A DNA stretch of 64,000 nucleotides from assembly GCF_014647315.1 (NCBI RefSeq), contig NZ_BMOY01000004.1, positions 40,412 to 104,411 on the forward strand, given 5' to 3'. A program made the translations under genes and the position numbers. Shown piece by piece: positions 45,406-53,744 of the stretch. Below the pieces are notes generated by a model. It had not been told where the DNA came from and did not search any database. It saw only the letters and a list, made by a program, of their open reading frames with translations. The stretch comes from Paenalicyclobacillus cellulosilyticus (GTDB lineage: Bacteria; Bacillota; Bacilli; Alicyclobacillales; Alicyclobacillaceae). Each line of letters begins with the position of its first letter. The stretch's first letter is position 1.

Positions 45406-45657
45406 ATGCGCGTCACAGCCATTCTGCGCGAACTGTTGATCTTGGAATGGTTCGAACACCGCTTGCAGCGGCGGCGCCGTGAACTCACCCGACAGCTCGC
45501 CGCGGCAGGTGTGCGCATCGTGGATCGCATGGACAGCGAGCTGGACGTGACCATCCGCTACACCGAGCGCGACTGGGAACGGCAAGCCGTGTACATGCGC
45601 CCGATGCTGGAGGCCGAGGCGGCCGGCCGGCTGCGCAAGGCGGGGATACAACCATGA
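45406..45657 (+). CDS. 83-residue LexA-controlled protein of unknown function
   Basis: A small basic protein, first in an SOS operon. Start MRVTAILRELLILEWFEHRL; then an Arg-rich helix (QRRRRELTRQLAAAG), a strand-like segment ending in MDSELDVTIRYTERDW, and a helix (AEAAGRLRKAG). ATG at 45406 has GGGGTGAGACG upstream; ATG at 45379 would overlap the LexA box. Its stop overlaps the polymerase start as ATGA, so translation is coupled. I do not recognise it. Candidates are a regulator or clamp/RecA-interaction partner of the polymerase. Confidence 0.75.
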   Translation: MRVTAILRELLILEWFEHRLQRRRRELTRQLAAAGVRIVDRMDSELDVTIRYTERDWERQAVYMRPMLEAEAAGRLRKAGIQP

Positions 45658-46919
45658 GCGAATGGAGCGAATGGATCGTGGGCCACATCGATATGCAGAG
45701 CTTTTATGCTTCCGTCGAGATCGCCGCCGACCCGCGGTGGGCGGAGCGGCGGCAGCTGGAGGACGACCTCACCGATCCGCCGCTCGCCGTGACGGGTGAC
45801 CCCAAACGCCGCAGCGGGATTGTGCTCGCCGCATCGCCCACCGCCAAACGCGCCGGCGTGGATACCGCCATGCGCCTGGGCGAGGCGTTGCAGGCTTGTC
45901 CGCGGCTGGTGACCGTCCGCCCGCGCATGCAATTGTATCTCGACATCTCCGTGCGCGTCCACGACATGGTGCGCATGGCGTTCCCGCTGTACGAACCGTT
46001 CAGCGTGGACGAGTGCTTCTTCGCCTTCCCCTGGCCGAGCGACCTGTTCCCGGACCCTGTCGCGGCCGCTCGCCGACTCAGGGAACAGATATGGGACCAA
46101 TTCCGCATCCGCTGCCGGATTGGTCTCGCCCCCAACAAATGGTGCGCCAAAATGGCGAACAAACGCGCCAAGAAGACGCCGGGCGGAGTGGTCTGGTGGC
46201 CGAGGGAACGGGTGTTGGCCGAGCTCCATCCGCTGCCCGTCGAGGAGATGTGGGGGCTCCGCCGGCGCGCGGAGGTGCTCAAGGCGCAATTCGGCTGCCG
46301 GACCATCGGCGATGTTGCCCGCATCCCCGTCGGCCGCCTGCGGGATGCGTTCGGCGTCTGGGGCGAGGTCATCCACCGCTGGGCCCACGGGATGGACCCA
46401 TCCGGCATGCACCCCGGCACGATGCGCGTCCCGCACCAGGGGTTCTCGAACCGGACCACGTTGCCGCGCGATTACGTGGAGCGGGCGGACATCTGCGTCG
46501 TCGTGCTGGAACTGCTGGATGAAGTATGCGAACGCGCCCGGCAGGCCGGTCAAGCCGGGCGGCGGATCGGGCTTGGCTTGACGTACGAAGGTTTGACGGG
46601 TGGATTCTACCGCGCCAAAACCCTCCCTTGGCCCACCAACCGGCCGGAAGAACTGTACCCCACGTTGCTGGCCTTGCTGGATCGCCACTGGGACGGGCGC
46701 GGGGTACGGGCGGTGTCCGTATCGCTCGACATGCTGACATGGGAGAACTCGCTGCAGTTATCGCTGTTTGCGGACGTGCCGCGGCGAACAAGGTACTGGC
46801 GGACCGTGGACGAAATTCGCGCGCGCTTTGGCGAGACGGCGGTGATGCGCGCAAGCAGCCTGCTGCCGGCCGGCCAGATCCGCGAACGCGCGCGCAAGAT
46901 TGGGGGGCACTGGGCGTGA
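45654..46919 (+). CDS. Y-family DNA polymerase (UvrX/YqjW type)
   Basis: A 421-residue translesion polymerase. The catalytic acids are Asp13 (HIDMQSFYASVE), and Asp119-Glu120 (SVDECFF). The thumb and little-finger domains follow; QLSLF (368-372) is a consensus beta-clamp binding motif. FDY-like VAG-type residues of the family are present (LAPNKWCAKMANKRAKK). Neighbouring LexA boxes mean it should be induced by DNA damage. The stop overlaps the YolD-like gene's start (GTGA). The arrangement matches Bacillus yqjW-yqjX and uvrX-yolD. Confidence 0.95.
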   Translation: MSEWSEWIVGHIDMQSFYASVEIAADPRWAERRQLEDDLTDPPLAVTGDPKRRSGIVLAASPTAKRAGVDTAMRLGEALQACPRLVTVRPRMQLYLDISVRVHDMVRMAFPLYEPFSVDECFFAFPWPSDLFPDPVAAARRLREQIWDQFRIRCRIGLAPNKWCAKMANKRAKKTPGGVVWWPRERVLAELHPLPVEEMWGLRRRAEVLKAQFGCRTIGDVARIPVGRLRDAFGVWGEVIHRWAHGMDPSGMHPGTMRVPHQGFSNRTTLPRDYVERADICVVVLELLDEVCERARQAGQAGRRIGLGLTYEGLTGGFYRAKTLPWPTNRPEELYPTLLALLDRHWDGRGVRAVSVSLDMLTWENSLQLSLFADVPRRTRYWRTVDEIRARFGETAVMRASSLLPAGQIRERARKIGGHWA

Positions 46920-47242
46920 CGTCCATCCGCGACGGCAATATCTTCGCAGCGATGCGGCTTTTGCTTCCGGAACACCGGGCGACAGCAGAAACGTACCGGC
47001 AACAACGGGAACGCCGACAACCGCCGGAACTCTCCGAGGATGCGCTGACGGAGATGCAGTTCATCCTGCAGAAAGCGGCAGCACGGCGGAAACCCGTGCG
47101 GCTGACGCTGTTTGACCAGGCACAAGATGAGATGCTCCTCGGTATCCCGGAAATCCGCGACGGACGGATTTGGATACACACAGAGGACGGCCGTCGCCTG
47201 CCCTTGGACGGGCGGCGGGTGCTGCGGGTGGAGCCCGGATAA
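46916..47242 (+). CDS. YolD-like protein
   Basis: A 108-residue protein matching the YolD-like family, which accompanies Y-family polymerases in Bacillota. The pattern MRLLLPEHRA...LTEMQFILQKAAARRKPVRLTLF is split here; a C-terminal beta domain (GRIWIHTEDGRRLPLDG) follows. GTG at 46916 overlaps the polymerase stop. These proteins may modulate the polymerase; their biochemical role is not settled. Confidence 0.88.
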   Translation: MTSIRDGNIFAAMRLLLPEHRATAETYRQQRERRQPPELSEDALTEMQFILQKAAARRKPVRLTLFDQAQDEMLLGIPEIRDGRIWIHTEDGRRLPLDGRRVLRVEPG

Positions 47243-47261
47243 CCCGCCGCATCCATGCGGC

Positions 47262-47792
47262 CTACCGGTTCCGGCTCGAACGCACCTTCCGTACGCGATG
47301 CACCGTCGGCGTGTGATGAGGGATGACCGAAATGGTCCCGTCCATCTCCAAGATGGCCGTATCGACCTCTTCGATTCGCTCTATGCCATGTTCGCGTAAT
47401 GCAGCCATCAGCTCATCCAACAAAATCCCTTCGCGCCGGAGATGCTCCTCCATCACGCGGCCGCGGGTGATGAGCACAACGGGAGCACCCTCGACAAAGC
47501 GGCGAAGCCGGGTTCGGTGACTGACGAGCCCGTTGAGGAGAAGGAGCACCACCGCCCCCGCCAAACCGCCCAGCAAGGAATTGTCAGGGCCAATCATGGC
47601 GTTCTGCACCACGTTCGACAAGAGCAACAGCGTGAGCAAATCAAACGGCGTCATCTGTCCGAGCATCCGGCGCCCCACCATGCGGAGGGCGATGAGCAGC
47701 ACCGCGTAGACCACAACCACCCGAGCCGCCGTAAACAAGATCGTCCAGCCCTGCCCGAGTGCTTCGTCGACATGGGACATGAACGGCGCCAT
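47262..47792 (-). CDS. DUF421 membrane protein (YetF/YkjA-like)
   Basis: A 176-residue protein with three N-terminal helices (about 17-90) and a cytosolic alpha/beta DUF421/DUF3290-type domain: VGRRMLGQMTPFDLLTLLLLSNVVQ and the conserved LVSHRTRLRRFVEGAPVVLI region. Bacillus spores and vegetative cells have several YetF paralogues of unknown function. ATG at 47792 has GGTGAGATGG upstream. The gene is convergent with the SOS operon, 19 bases from its end. Confidence 0.9.
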   Translation of the reverse strand: MAPFMSHVDEALGQGWTILFTAARVVVVYAVLLIALRMVGRRMLGQMTPFDLLTLLLLSNVVQNAMIGPDNSLLGGLAGAVVLLLLNGLVSHRTRLRRFVEGAPVVLITRGRVMEEHLRREGILLDELMAALREHGIERIEEVDTAILEMDGTISVIPHHTPTVHRVRKVRSSRNR

Positions 47793-47970
47793 GCCATCTC
47801 ACCTGCCCACGATGGATTCAAGACCCTGGCTTCTATGATACACCTCCATGTCTTCTCGACATCTCAAACACAATTTCTTAAACTCTTTTCAGCAGCGTCC
47901 CGCTGCCTCGCAGCGTGATCGCTTTCCGTTGCCCCCAGGAAACGACGACATCTCGCCAAAGGAGATCTCT

Positions 47971-49890
47971 ATGTGCGGTCTGTGCGGAATGATAGGGAAG
48001 ATGGGCCGGCCGGCGGACGAAGGGATCCTGAGAAGGATGAATGATGCCATGCTGCACCGCGGCCCCGACGACGAAGGGTATTTCTTGCAAGACCACATCG
48101 GCATGGGGTTCCGGCGGCTCTCCATCATCGATGTGCAGGGAGGTCATCAGCCGCTTGGCAACGAAGACCAAACGGTGTGGCTCGTCTTCAACGGGGAGAT
48201 CTACAACCACCGTGCGCTGCGCAACATGCTGCGCGCCCGCGGTCACCGGTTTGCGACCCACTCGGACGGCGAGGTGATTTTGCACCTTTACGAAGACATG
48301 GGTATGGACTGTGTGCGCGAACTGAGAGGCATGTTCGCGTTTGCCTTATACGATGTACGGCAAGGCGACGTCTTTCTTGTCCGCGATCCGTTTGGCATCA
48401 AGCCGTTGTACTACGCGGACTTGCCCGGTTTCTTCCTGTTCGCTTCGGAGGCCAAGAGCCTGTTGGCCAGCGGCCTGATTCGGCCAGAGGTTCATCCGGC
48501 GGCGTTATGGAACTATTTCACGTTCCAATACGTACCTGATCCCCAAACCATGTGGAAGGCCATTCAAAAGCTGCCCCCTGCACACTATCTGCACTGGAAA
48601 GCGGACAGATGGACGCTCCACAGGTACTGGCGCGCGGAGTTTCGCCCGGATGAAACGCGCCCGTTGTCGTATTTTGTCGAAGGGGTGCGGCAAAGACTGC
48701 GGGAATCCGTGCAATTGCACATGCAAGCCGACGTCCCCGTCGGAGCCCTGCTGTCCAGTGGCGTGGACTCCAGCGCCATCGTCGCGTGGATGCGCGAGTT
48801 GGGTCCGGTGCATACGTTCAGCGTGGGATTTTCCGGAGCGCATCCGGCGCACGATGAACTGGCGATGGCCCGCGCGACGGCCCGCCACCTGGGGACCATG
48901 CACCATGAGGTCCGCGTCCGTGCGCAGGAATACCGGGATGTGCTGCCGAGACTCGTGTATTATCAAGACGATCCCGTGGCCGATCCAAGCGCCATCGGCT
49001 TGTACTTTGTCTCGGAACTCGCCGGCCAATACGTGACCGTCATTTTGTCGGGAGAAGGCGCCGATGAGATATTTGCCGGTTACCCCATTTATCATGAACC
49101 CTATTCCCTGCGCATCTTTTCTTATATCCCGGAACGCCTCCGCCGACACCTGCGCGATTTCGCGGCCAAATTACCAGTCGGCATGAAGGGCAAGAGTTTT
49201 CTGGAACGCGGAACGTTGCCTCTGGAACGGCGGTTTGTCGGGAATGCGTTTATCTTGAATGAGGAGGCAAAGCGCGAGCTTTTGCAAGGGATCGACGCGT
49301 CACAGATTGTACAGACGCCCTATGACATCACGCAAACCTATTACGCCGAAACAACCCATCTGGATGACATCACGCGCATGCAATACCTCGATATCCATAC
49401 CTGGTTGCCGGGAAACATTTTGATGAAAGCGGACAAGATGACCATGGCCAATTCGGTGGAGTTGCGCGTGCCGTTCTTAGACAAAGAGTTGTTTGCGTTC
49501 GCCGCGACCATACCCACCAAGTACCGGATTGTGGGACGAACCACGAAATACGTGTTGAGAAAGGCCGTGGCCGACCTGCTTCCCAAGGCGGTGTCCACAC
49601 GTCCGAAGCTTGGTTTTCCCGTACCGATTCGCCAATGGCTGCGCGCTGAACTGCGGGATTTCGCGTACGACGTCCTGCAATCGGACGCGGTCGATCCGTT
49701 TCTCAACCGCAAGCACATGCTCGAGATGTTTCGCGCACACTGCGCCGGCGAGCGGGATTTTGCACGCCCGCTTTGGACCATCCTGACGTTCCTGTTGTGG
49801 TTCGACATCCATATTCGGCAGCGGCGCACGTTTCAACCATCCATTCCGCCGACCGTCCGCATCCGCCGGACATCGTCGCCCGCCACCTGA
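47971..49890 (+). CDS. asnB: Asparagine synthetase (glutamine-hydrolysing)
   Basis: A 639-residue class B enzyme: N-terminal glutaminase domain with nucleophile Cys2 (MCGLCG), RGPDDEGY and NGEIYNH; C-terminal synthetase with the ATP pyrophosphatase loop LLSSGVDSSAI, GEGADEIFAGYP, and KADKMTMANSVELRVPFLD. It converts aspartate to asparagine, as do YisO/AsnO types of Bacillus. ATG at 47971 has AAAGGAGAT upstream and puts Cys2 at the N terminus. It is 17 bases upstream of a C39-like protease gene. Confidence 0.95.
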   Translation: MCGLCGMIGKMGRPADEGILRRMNDAMLHRGPDDEGYFLQDHIGMGFRRLSIIDVQGGHQPLGNEDQTVWLVFNGEIYNHRALRNMLRARGHRFATHSDGEVILHLYEDMGMDCVRELRGMFAFALYDVRQGDVFLVRDPFGIKPLYYADLPGFFLFASEAKSLLASGLIRPEVHPAALWNYFTFQYVPDPQTMWKAIQKLPPAHYLHWKADRWTLHRYWRAEFRPDETRPLSYFVEGVRQRLRESVQLHMQADVPVGALLSSGVDSSAIVAWMRELGPVHTFSVGFSGAHPAHDELAMARATARHLGTMHHEVRVRAQEYRDVLPRLVYYQDDPVADPSAIGLYFVSELAGQYVTVILSGEGADEIFAGYPIYHEPYSLRIFSYIPERLRRHLRDFAAKLPVGMKGKSFLERGTLPLERRFVGNAFILNEEAKRELLQGIDASQIVQTPYDITQTYYAETTHLDDITRMQYLDIHTWLPGNILMKADKMTMANSVELRVPFLDKELFAFAATIPTKYRIVGRTTKYVLRKAVADLLPKAVSTRPKLGFPVPIRQWLRAELRDFAYDVLQSDAVDPFLNRKHMLEMFRAHCAGERDFARPLWTILTFLLWFDIHIRQRRTFQPSIPPTVRIRRTSSPAT

Positions 49891-49907
49891 CGCAAGGAGG
49901 AGACTTC

Positions 49908-50684
49908 GTGAAAGCACAGGCATCGTTCATCTCCCGCGGATGCGGCACCATCCTCAGCATCGGATGCGCGTGCCTGCTCCTCCTCTCGGCCAGCGAGGAC
50001 CATGTGATTGCGGCGAGTCCCCGGCACACAGAGAACCATCCATCGACCCCGCGCAGGGTCGTTGCCTTCACCAAGCATCCATTGCCCACGGCCGCTTTGA
50101 TCCCCGTGCCAGGTCAATCGCAACTGCCTGAACTCCCCAACGGTTGCGAGGTGACCACGCTATCCATGCTGCTCGCCGCGATGGCCCATCCCGTGGACAA
50201 GTTGACGCTGGCCAAAGAAGAGCCGACGGATCCTACGCCCGTTGTGTATGACGCGCATCATCGCATTGTCTATTGGGGTGACCCGAACCGAGGATTCGTA
50301 GGCAAAGTGGACGGTCATCCAGGATATGGTATATATCACCGGCCCATTGTCGCGCTGCTGAACCGGATCCTCCCCGGCAAGGCCATCGATCTCACCGGCC
50401 GTCCGTTCACAGACCTTCTGGCCATGGTGGCCCACCATACCCCGGTCATGGTCTGGACAACGACCAGCTTCCGCCCCACGTCCGACTGGATCACATGGAA
50501 AAGTCCGGATGGGCCCGTTCGCGCGACGTTTTTGGAGCATGCCGTTCTGCTCGTGGGTTACAATCGCACGAAACTGTTTATCAATGACCCCCTCGACGGT
50601 TCCGTGGCCAAAGCGGTGGACCGAGCCCCGTTCATCGCGGCGTGGCGGCAGCTTGGCCGCCAAGCGGTGACCGTTTCCCGGTGA
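49908..50684 (+). CDS. C39-like cysteine peptidase (peptidase_C39_2), secreted
   Basis: A 258-residue secreted papain-fold protein similar to YvpB. The signal peptide (about 1-36, TILSIGCACLLLLSASEDHV region) precedes the catalytic Cys80 in LPNGCEVTTLSMLLA, His211 in FLEHAVLLVGYN and the third site residue in LFINDP (226-228). GTG at 49908 follows AAGGAGGAG. It may cleave bacteriocin-type leaders or cell-wall peptides, but no precursor gene is seen. It follows asnB in the same transcript. Confidence 0.85.
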   Translation: MKAQASFISRGCGTILSIGCACLLLLSASEDHVIAASPRHTENHPSTPRRVVAFTKHPLPTAALIPVPGQSQLPELPNGCEVTTLSMLLAAMAHPVDKLTLAKEEPTDPTPVVYDAHHRIVYWGDPNRGFVGKVDGHPGYGIYHRPIVALLNRILPGKAIDLTGRPFTDLLAMVAHHTPVMVWTTTSFRPTSDWITWKSPDGPVRATFLEHAVLLVGYNRTKLFINDPLDGSVAKAVDRAPFIAAWRQLGRQAVTVSR

Positions 50685-50699
50685 GAGGCCATATTCGTG

Positions 50700-50745
50700 C
50701 AAGAACAACAAAGGCCGCCCCACCCCCTGGAGCGACCTTGCGCGT
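50700..50745. terminator. Possible bidirectional terminator
   Basis: AGGCCGCCCCA and TGGAGCGACCT (about 50710-50720 and 50726-50736) form an 11-bp stem with two mismatches between the convergent C39 and coiled-coil genes. There is no clear T-run. Confidence 0.35.
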
Positions 50746-50758
50746 TGCAAGCAAGTTG

Positions 50759-51751
50759 TCATTGGCCAGAAGTCTGGGCCGTCACCGTCAGCGTCACGCT
50801 CTCCGAGACACCGCCCTGGGTGAACGTCACCGTGTAGGTACCCGGCGTCGCACCCGGCTGCACCGTCACCGTGCCGGTCACCGGATCGATGCTTACGCCC
50901 TGCGCGCCTTCCGGCCCCGACAAGCTGTACACGCCGCTTACCGCCAGCGTGTTCCCCGCCGCGTCTTTCACCGTCGGTTGCACCGCGACCACATCGGTCA
51001 CAGCGGCTGCACCAGACGCCGGGATCACGATGCTCGACGTGGCGTAGGCCAATCCCGTGACGCTCGCCGGAACGCCGGACGCTGAACCGGACGCCGAAGA
51101 ACCTGATGTCGTCGAACCGGACGACGTGGCCGACGGCGCCTTCGCCAGCTGGATCCACAGCTTCGTGTACCGGATGGCCGACGCCTGCAGGTCGAGGATG
51201 GTTTTCTGCAGCTCGCGCAACGCGCCATCGAGCGGCTGTTTCCATCCGCCTTTCCTTTGCGAGTCGGCCTCCTTGATCCGCAGGTCCACCTCGTCCTCCA
51301 GCATGGCGATCTCTTTGTACCGCAACTCATCCAGCCGCAGTTGCACCGGCTTCTTCTCCCTGCGGTCCTTCGCAATCTGGCTCTGCGCCGCCTTGGCCTG
51401 CGCCTTCAGTTTCGCCCGCTGCTGCAACAGAGGCTGTCCCCCGCCAACGTCCGCCGGGATGTTCGCCTCCGCATTCGCCAGCGTCTGCTCCGCCGCATAT
51501 AACGCCGCAATCTGTTGATTGAGCGTGTCCACGGTCGCCTTCAACTGTGCGACGGTCTGATTGGCAGATTGGAGCGACGCCGCCTGCTGCAAAAGCTGCG
51601 CCTCCAACTGTTGGTTCTGCTGATACCGCGCGGCAAACTGTGCCTGCAACTGAGAAGAAGCGTCCTTCGCCAAGACGGCCGGCGTCGCCAGCGCGCTGGT
51701 CAGGACGCACGCCGCCACGGCACCCATTGTTTGCGTTTTGCGCAACACCAT
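50759..51751 (-). CDS. Secreted coiled-coil protein with Ig-like C-terminal domain
   Basis: A 330-residue protein of unknown function. A signal peptide ends near 28 (ATPAVLA-K). Residues 30-200 are coiled coil rich in Gln, Ala and Lys. A Ser/Gly linker (SATSSGSTTSGSSASGSASG at about 208-227) leads to a beta-rich domain with GVSIDPVTGTVTVQPGATPG and SVTLTVTAQTSGQ, which resembles Big/cadherin-like Ig repeats. The ATG at 51751 lies downstream of GGAGGTGCTG. It may be an adhesin or spore/cell-surface protein. Confidence 0.8.
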   Translation of the reverse strand: MVLRKTQTMGAVAACVLTSALATPAVLAKDASSQLQAQFAARYQQNQQLEAQLLQQAASLQSANQTVAQLKATVDTLNQQIAALYAAEQTLANAEANIPADVGGGQPLLQQRAKLKAQAKAAQSQIAKDRREKKPVQLRLDELRYKEIAMLEDEVDLRIKEADSQRKGGWKQPLDGALRELQKTILDLQASAIRYTKLWIQLAKAPSATSSGSTTSGSSASGSASGVPASVTGLAYATSSIVIPASGAAAVTDVVAVQPTVKDAAGNTLAVSGVYSLSGPEGAQGVSIDPVTGTVTVQPGATPGTYTVTFTQGGVSESVTLTVTAQTSGQ

Positions 51752-51829
51752 TCACAGCACCTCCGGTGAATTGGGCTTGCTCTGAATGTACCGCCATCAC
51801 CTTAAAACTTTCTTAACAAAGCGGAGGAC

Positions 51830-52220
51830 CACCGTCTCCGGAATTCATCGTGTCACACTGGAAACGGTGGCGTTTGCCAAAAGCACAAGCCAAAACGTGA
51901 TCGCGCTGTTCATCGGGTTTGACGATGAGTCCATTCATAAAATGGAAGAAAAATGGGAACGGTGGGGGGCGCCCTGCCGCTTGGTGACCATCAAGAGCGA
52001 GTACCGCTCTCTGCTTGGCCCTTTATCCCGCTTCGTCCGCCGGCTCGAATTCTGGGAAGGCGGGAAACCCGATCATATTCAGATTTTGATTGCTCAGTTC
52101 GTGCCGAGAAAATGGTGGCATCACCTGTTGCACAACCAGACATCGTTTCTGTTGCGCATGTGGATGATTCGGCATAAGGACGTGGTCGTGACCACGGTAC
52201 CGTATCACCTGCACAAGTGA
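51830..52220 (+). pseudogene. Fragment of a KimA/YdaO-type potassium importer
   Basis: About 130 codons match the cytosolic C-terminal domain of APC-family K+ importers (KimA, formerly YdaO): VSGIHRVTLETVAFAKSTS, MEEKWERWGAP, VPRKWWHHLLHNQTS and DVVVTTVPYHLHK. Intact family members have about 12 membrane helices first; here that part is missing and the frame opens next to the start of the divergent coiled-coil gene. No ribosome site is evident before the ATG at 51786. It is most simply a deletion remnant. An alternative is a separately expressed domain. Confidence 0.8.
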
Positions 52221-52284
52221 ACCCTGGACTTCCACCGCCACAGGCCGAATCCGCGGCGGTCGCATCCGCAGCGGTCCGTCTTCG

Positions 52285-53733
52285 TCACGGATGCGCCGCG
52301 CCATCCTGTCCCGCCGACTCCGGCGCGCTTCCCCTCCAGCGCAAGAGCGAACGGGCGGCCGCCTGTCCGCTGCGGACGGCGCCCTCGAGACAGGCGGGCC
52401 AACCCGTATCGGTCCAATCGCCGGCCAAAAACAACCCCGCGATGGGAGATACAGGAGAAGGGCGAAGCCCCCACGTGCCCGGGGCCGCAAGGAAGGTGGC
52501 ACGCGGCTGCCAAACGGGAAACGCGTGCAACAACCGGACATCGGCCATCTCCCGCGGGTGAGCTTGGCGCAGTTCCTGGTCGACCTGGCGGACGATCTCA
52601 TCGCCCTGTATGCCCCGGAGCGCGTCGGCGGCGCTCAGGGAAACCGAGAGCAGCCGGCCGTCCAGATCAGGGTTGCCCAACAGGCGGCCGCGATTGAACA
52701 CAAACTGCAACATTCCTCCGCAGTACGCCGCCACTTCCCGGCGAAAGACCGGCCGGTCGTACAGGAGATACACGTTCAGGATGGGGCTCCAACTCAGCCG
52801 AGCCAGCCCTGAAAACGTTGCATGACCCTGCCATCCGGACGGCAGGAGCCGGTACAAGGCGTCATGGGGGACGGCGGCCACGACGGCTTCCGCAGGAATG
52901 AACATGCCTTTGCGGACGCGAACCCCGCACACGCGGCCGGACTCCACCACAATCTCCTCCACCGCTTGGTGGAATCCCACGTTTGCCCCCCGTCGTGTCA
53001 ACGCCTGGACAGCCCCTTGGGCGACGTCACCCAAAGGGATGGTAAAGTACCCAAGGCGGGCGGCCTGCCACCCCGACAACACGCCCATGCGAAACGACGT
53101 CAACGCCAACGCAGCACTCACCCGCTCCGCATGTCCGTTCAATACCGCCACGCCCACCAAGTCCCACAAGCGCTCCACGGCTCGATCGCTCTGCCGGTGC
53201 AAGGCCAACCAATCGGCGAACGAAAGGTGATCCCAACGCCTGAAATCCAGTCGGGTCAAATGCCGCACCATCCCCACGAGGCGGGCGCGATCCATCCGCG
53301 AAAGATGACGGTAACGGACGAGCGTCCGCGCCAGGTGAAGCGGCCCAGGCAGCCGCACGCTCGACAGGTCAGCCCAGCATCCGCCGGCGTACACCGGGAT
53401 GTGCAGCAGGTCCTGAAAGCGAACGGCATCGCCCAATCCGAGCGCCGTGAGCAACTGCACCATCGCTGCACAGCATCCAAGCAGGACGTGCTGGCCATTG
53501 TCCAACTCCAAGCCGAACGAGCGATCGCGGAACGAGAACGCACGTCCGCCGGGGTGCGGTGCACGTTCCAAGACCCAGACCTCGCGCAGGCGCGCTTGCC
53601 CCCCGCGTGCGTCTTTTGCACAGAGGAGCTCCCAAGCTGCCGCCATCCCGGCCCAGCCCGCACCGATGACGACCACCCGGCCGCTCCCGTCGCGGTCGCC
53701 GAATGACCGCCGGGATGGCACAGGCCAAACCAT
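52285..53733 (-). CDS. hpnE: Hydroxysqualene dehydroxylase (HpnE)
   Basis: FAD-dependent enzyme that reduces hydroxysqualene to squalene in the HpnCDE route. The dinucleotide motif GAGWAGMAAA is near the N terminus, with GGRAFSF, NGQHVLLGC and the C-terminal GLFLAGDWTDTGWPACLEGA flavin site. ATG at 53733 has AAGGA 7 bases upstream, 11 bases after the hpnD stop; ATG at 53766 (22-base overlap with hpnD) is the alternative. About 482 residues. It is the last gene of the hopanoid operon. Confidence 0.93.
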   Translation of the reverse strand: MVWPVPSRRSFGDRDGSGRVVVIGAGWAGMAAAWELLCAKDARGGQARLREVWVLERAPHPGGRAFSFRDRSFGLELDNGQHVLLGCCAAMVQLLTALGLGDAVRFQDLLHIPVYAGGCWADLSSVRLPGPLHLARTLVRYRHLSRMDRARLVGMVRHLTRLDFRRWDHLSFADWLALHRQSDRAVERLWDLVGVAVLNGHAERVSAALALTSFRMGVLSGWQAARLGYFTIPLGDVAQGAVQALTRRGANVGFHQAVEEIVVESGRVCGVRVRKGMFIPAEAVVAAVPHDALYRLLPSGWQGHATFSGLARLSWSPILNVYLLYDRPVFRREVAAYCGGMLQFVFNRGRLLGNPDLDGRLLSVSLSAADALRGIQGDEIVRQVDQELRQAHPREMADVRLLHAFPVWQPRATFLAAPGTWGLRPSPVSPIAGLFLAGDWTDTGWPACLEGAVRSGQAAARSLLRWRGSAPESAGQDGAAHP

Positions 53734-53744
53734 GTCCGTATCCT

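Noticed and set aside
47971..50684. Lasso-peptide-like cluster (AsnB plus protease)
   Set aside because: AsnB has an intact glutaminase domain and no precursor peptide or RiPP recognition element is seen; it fits ordinary asparagine synthetase.
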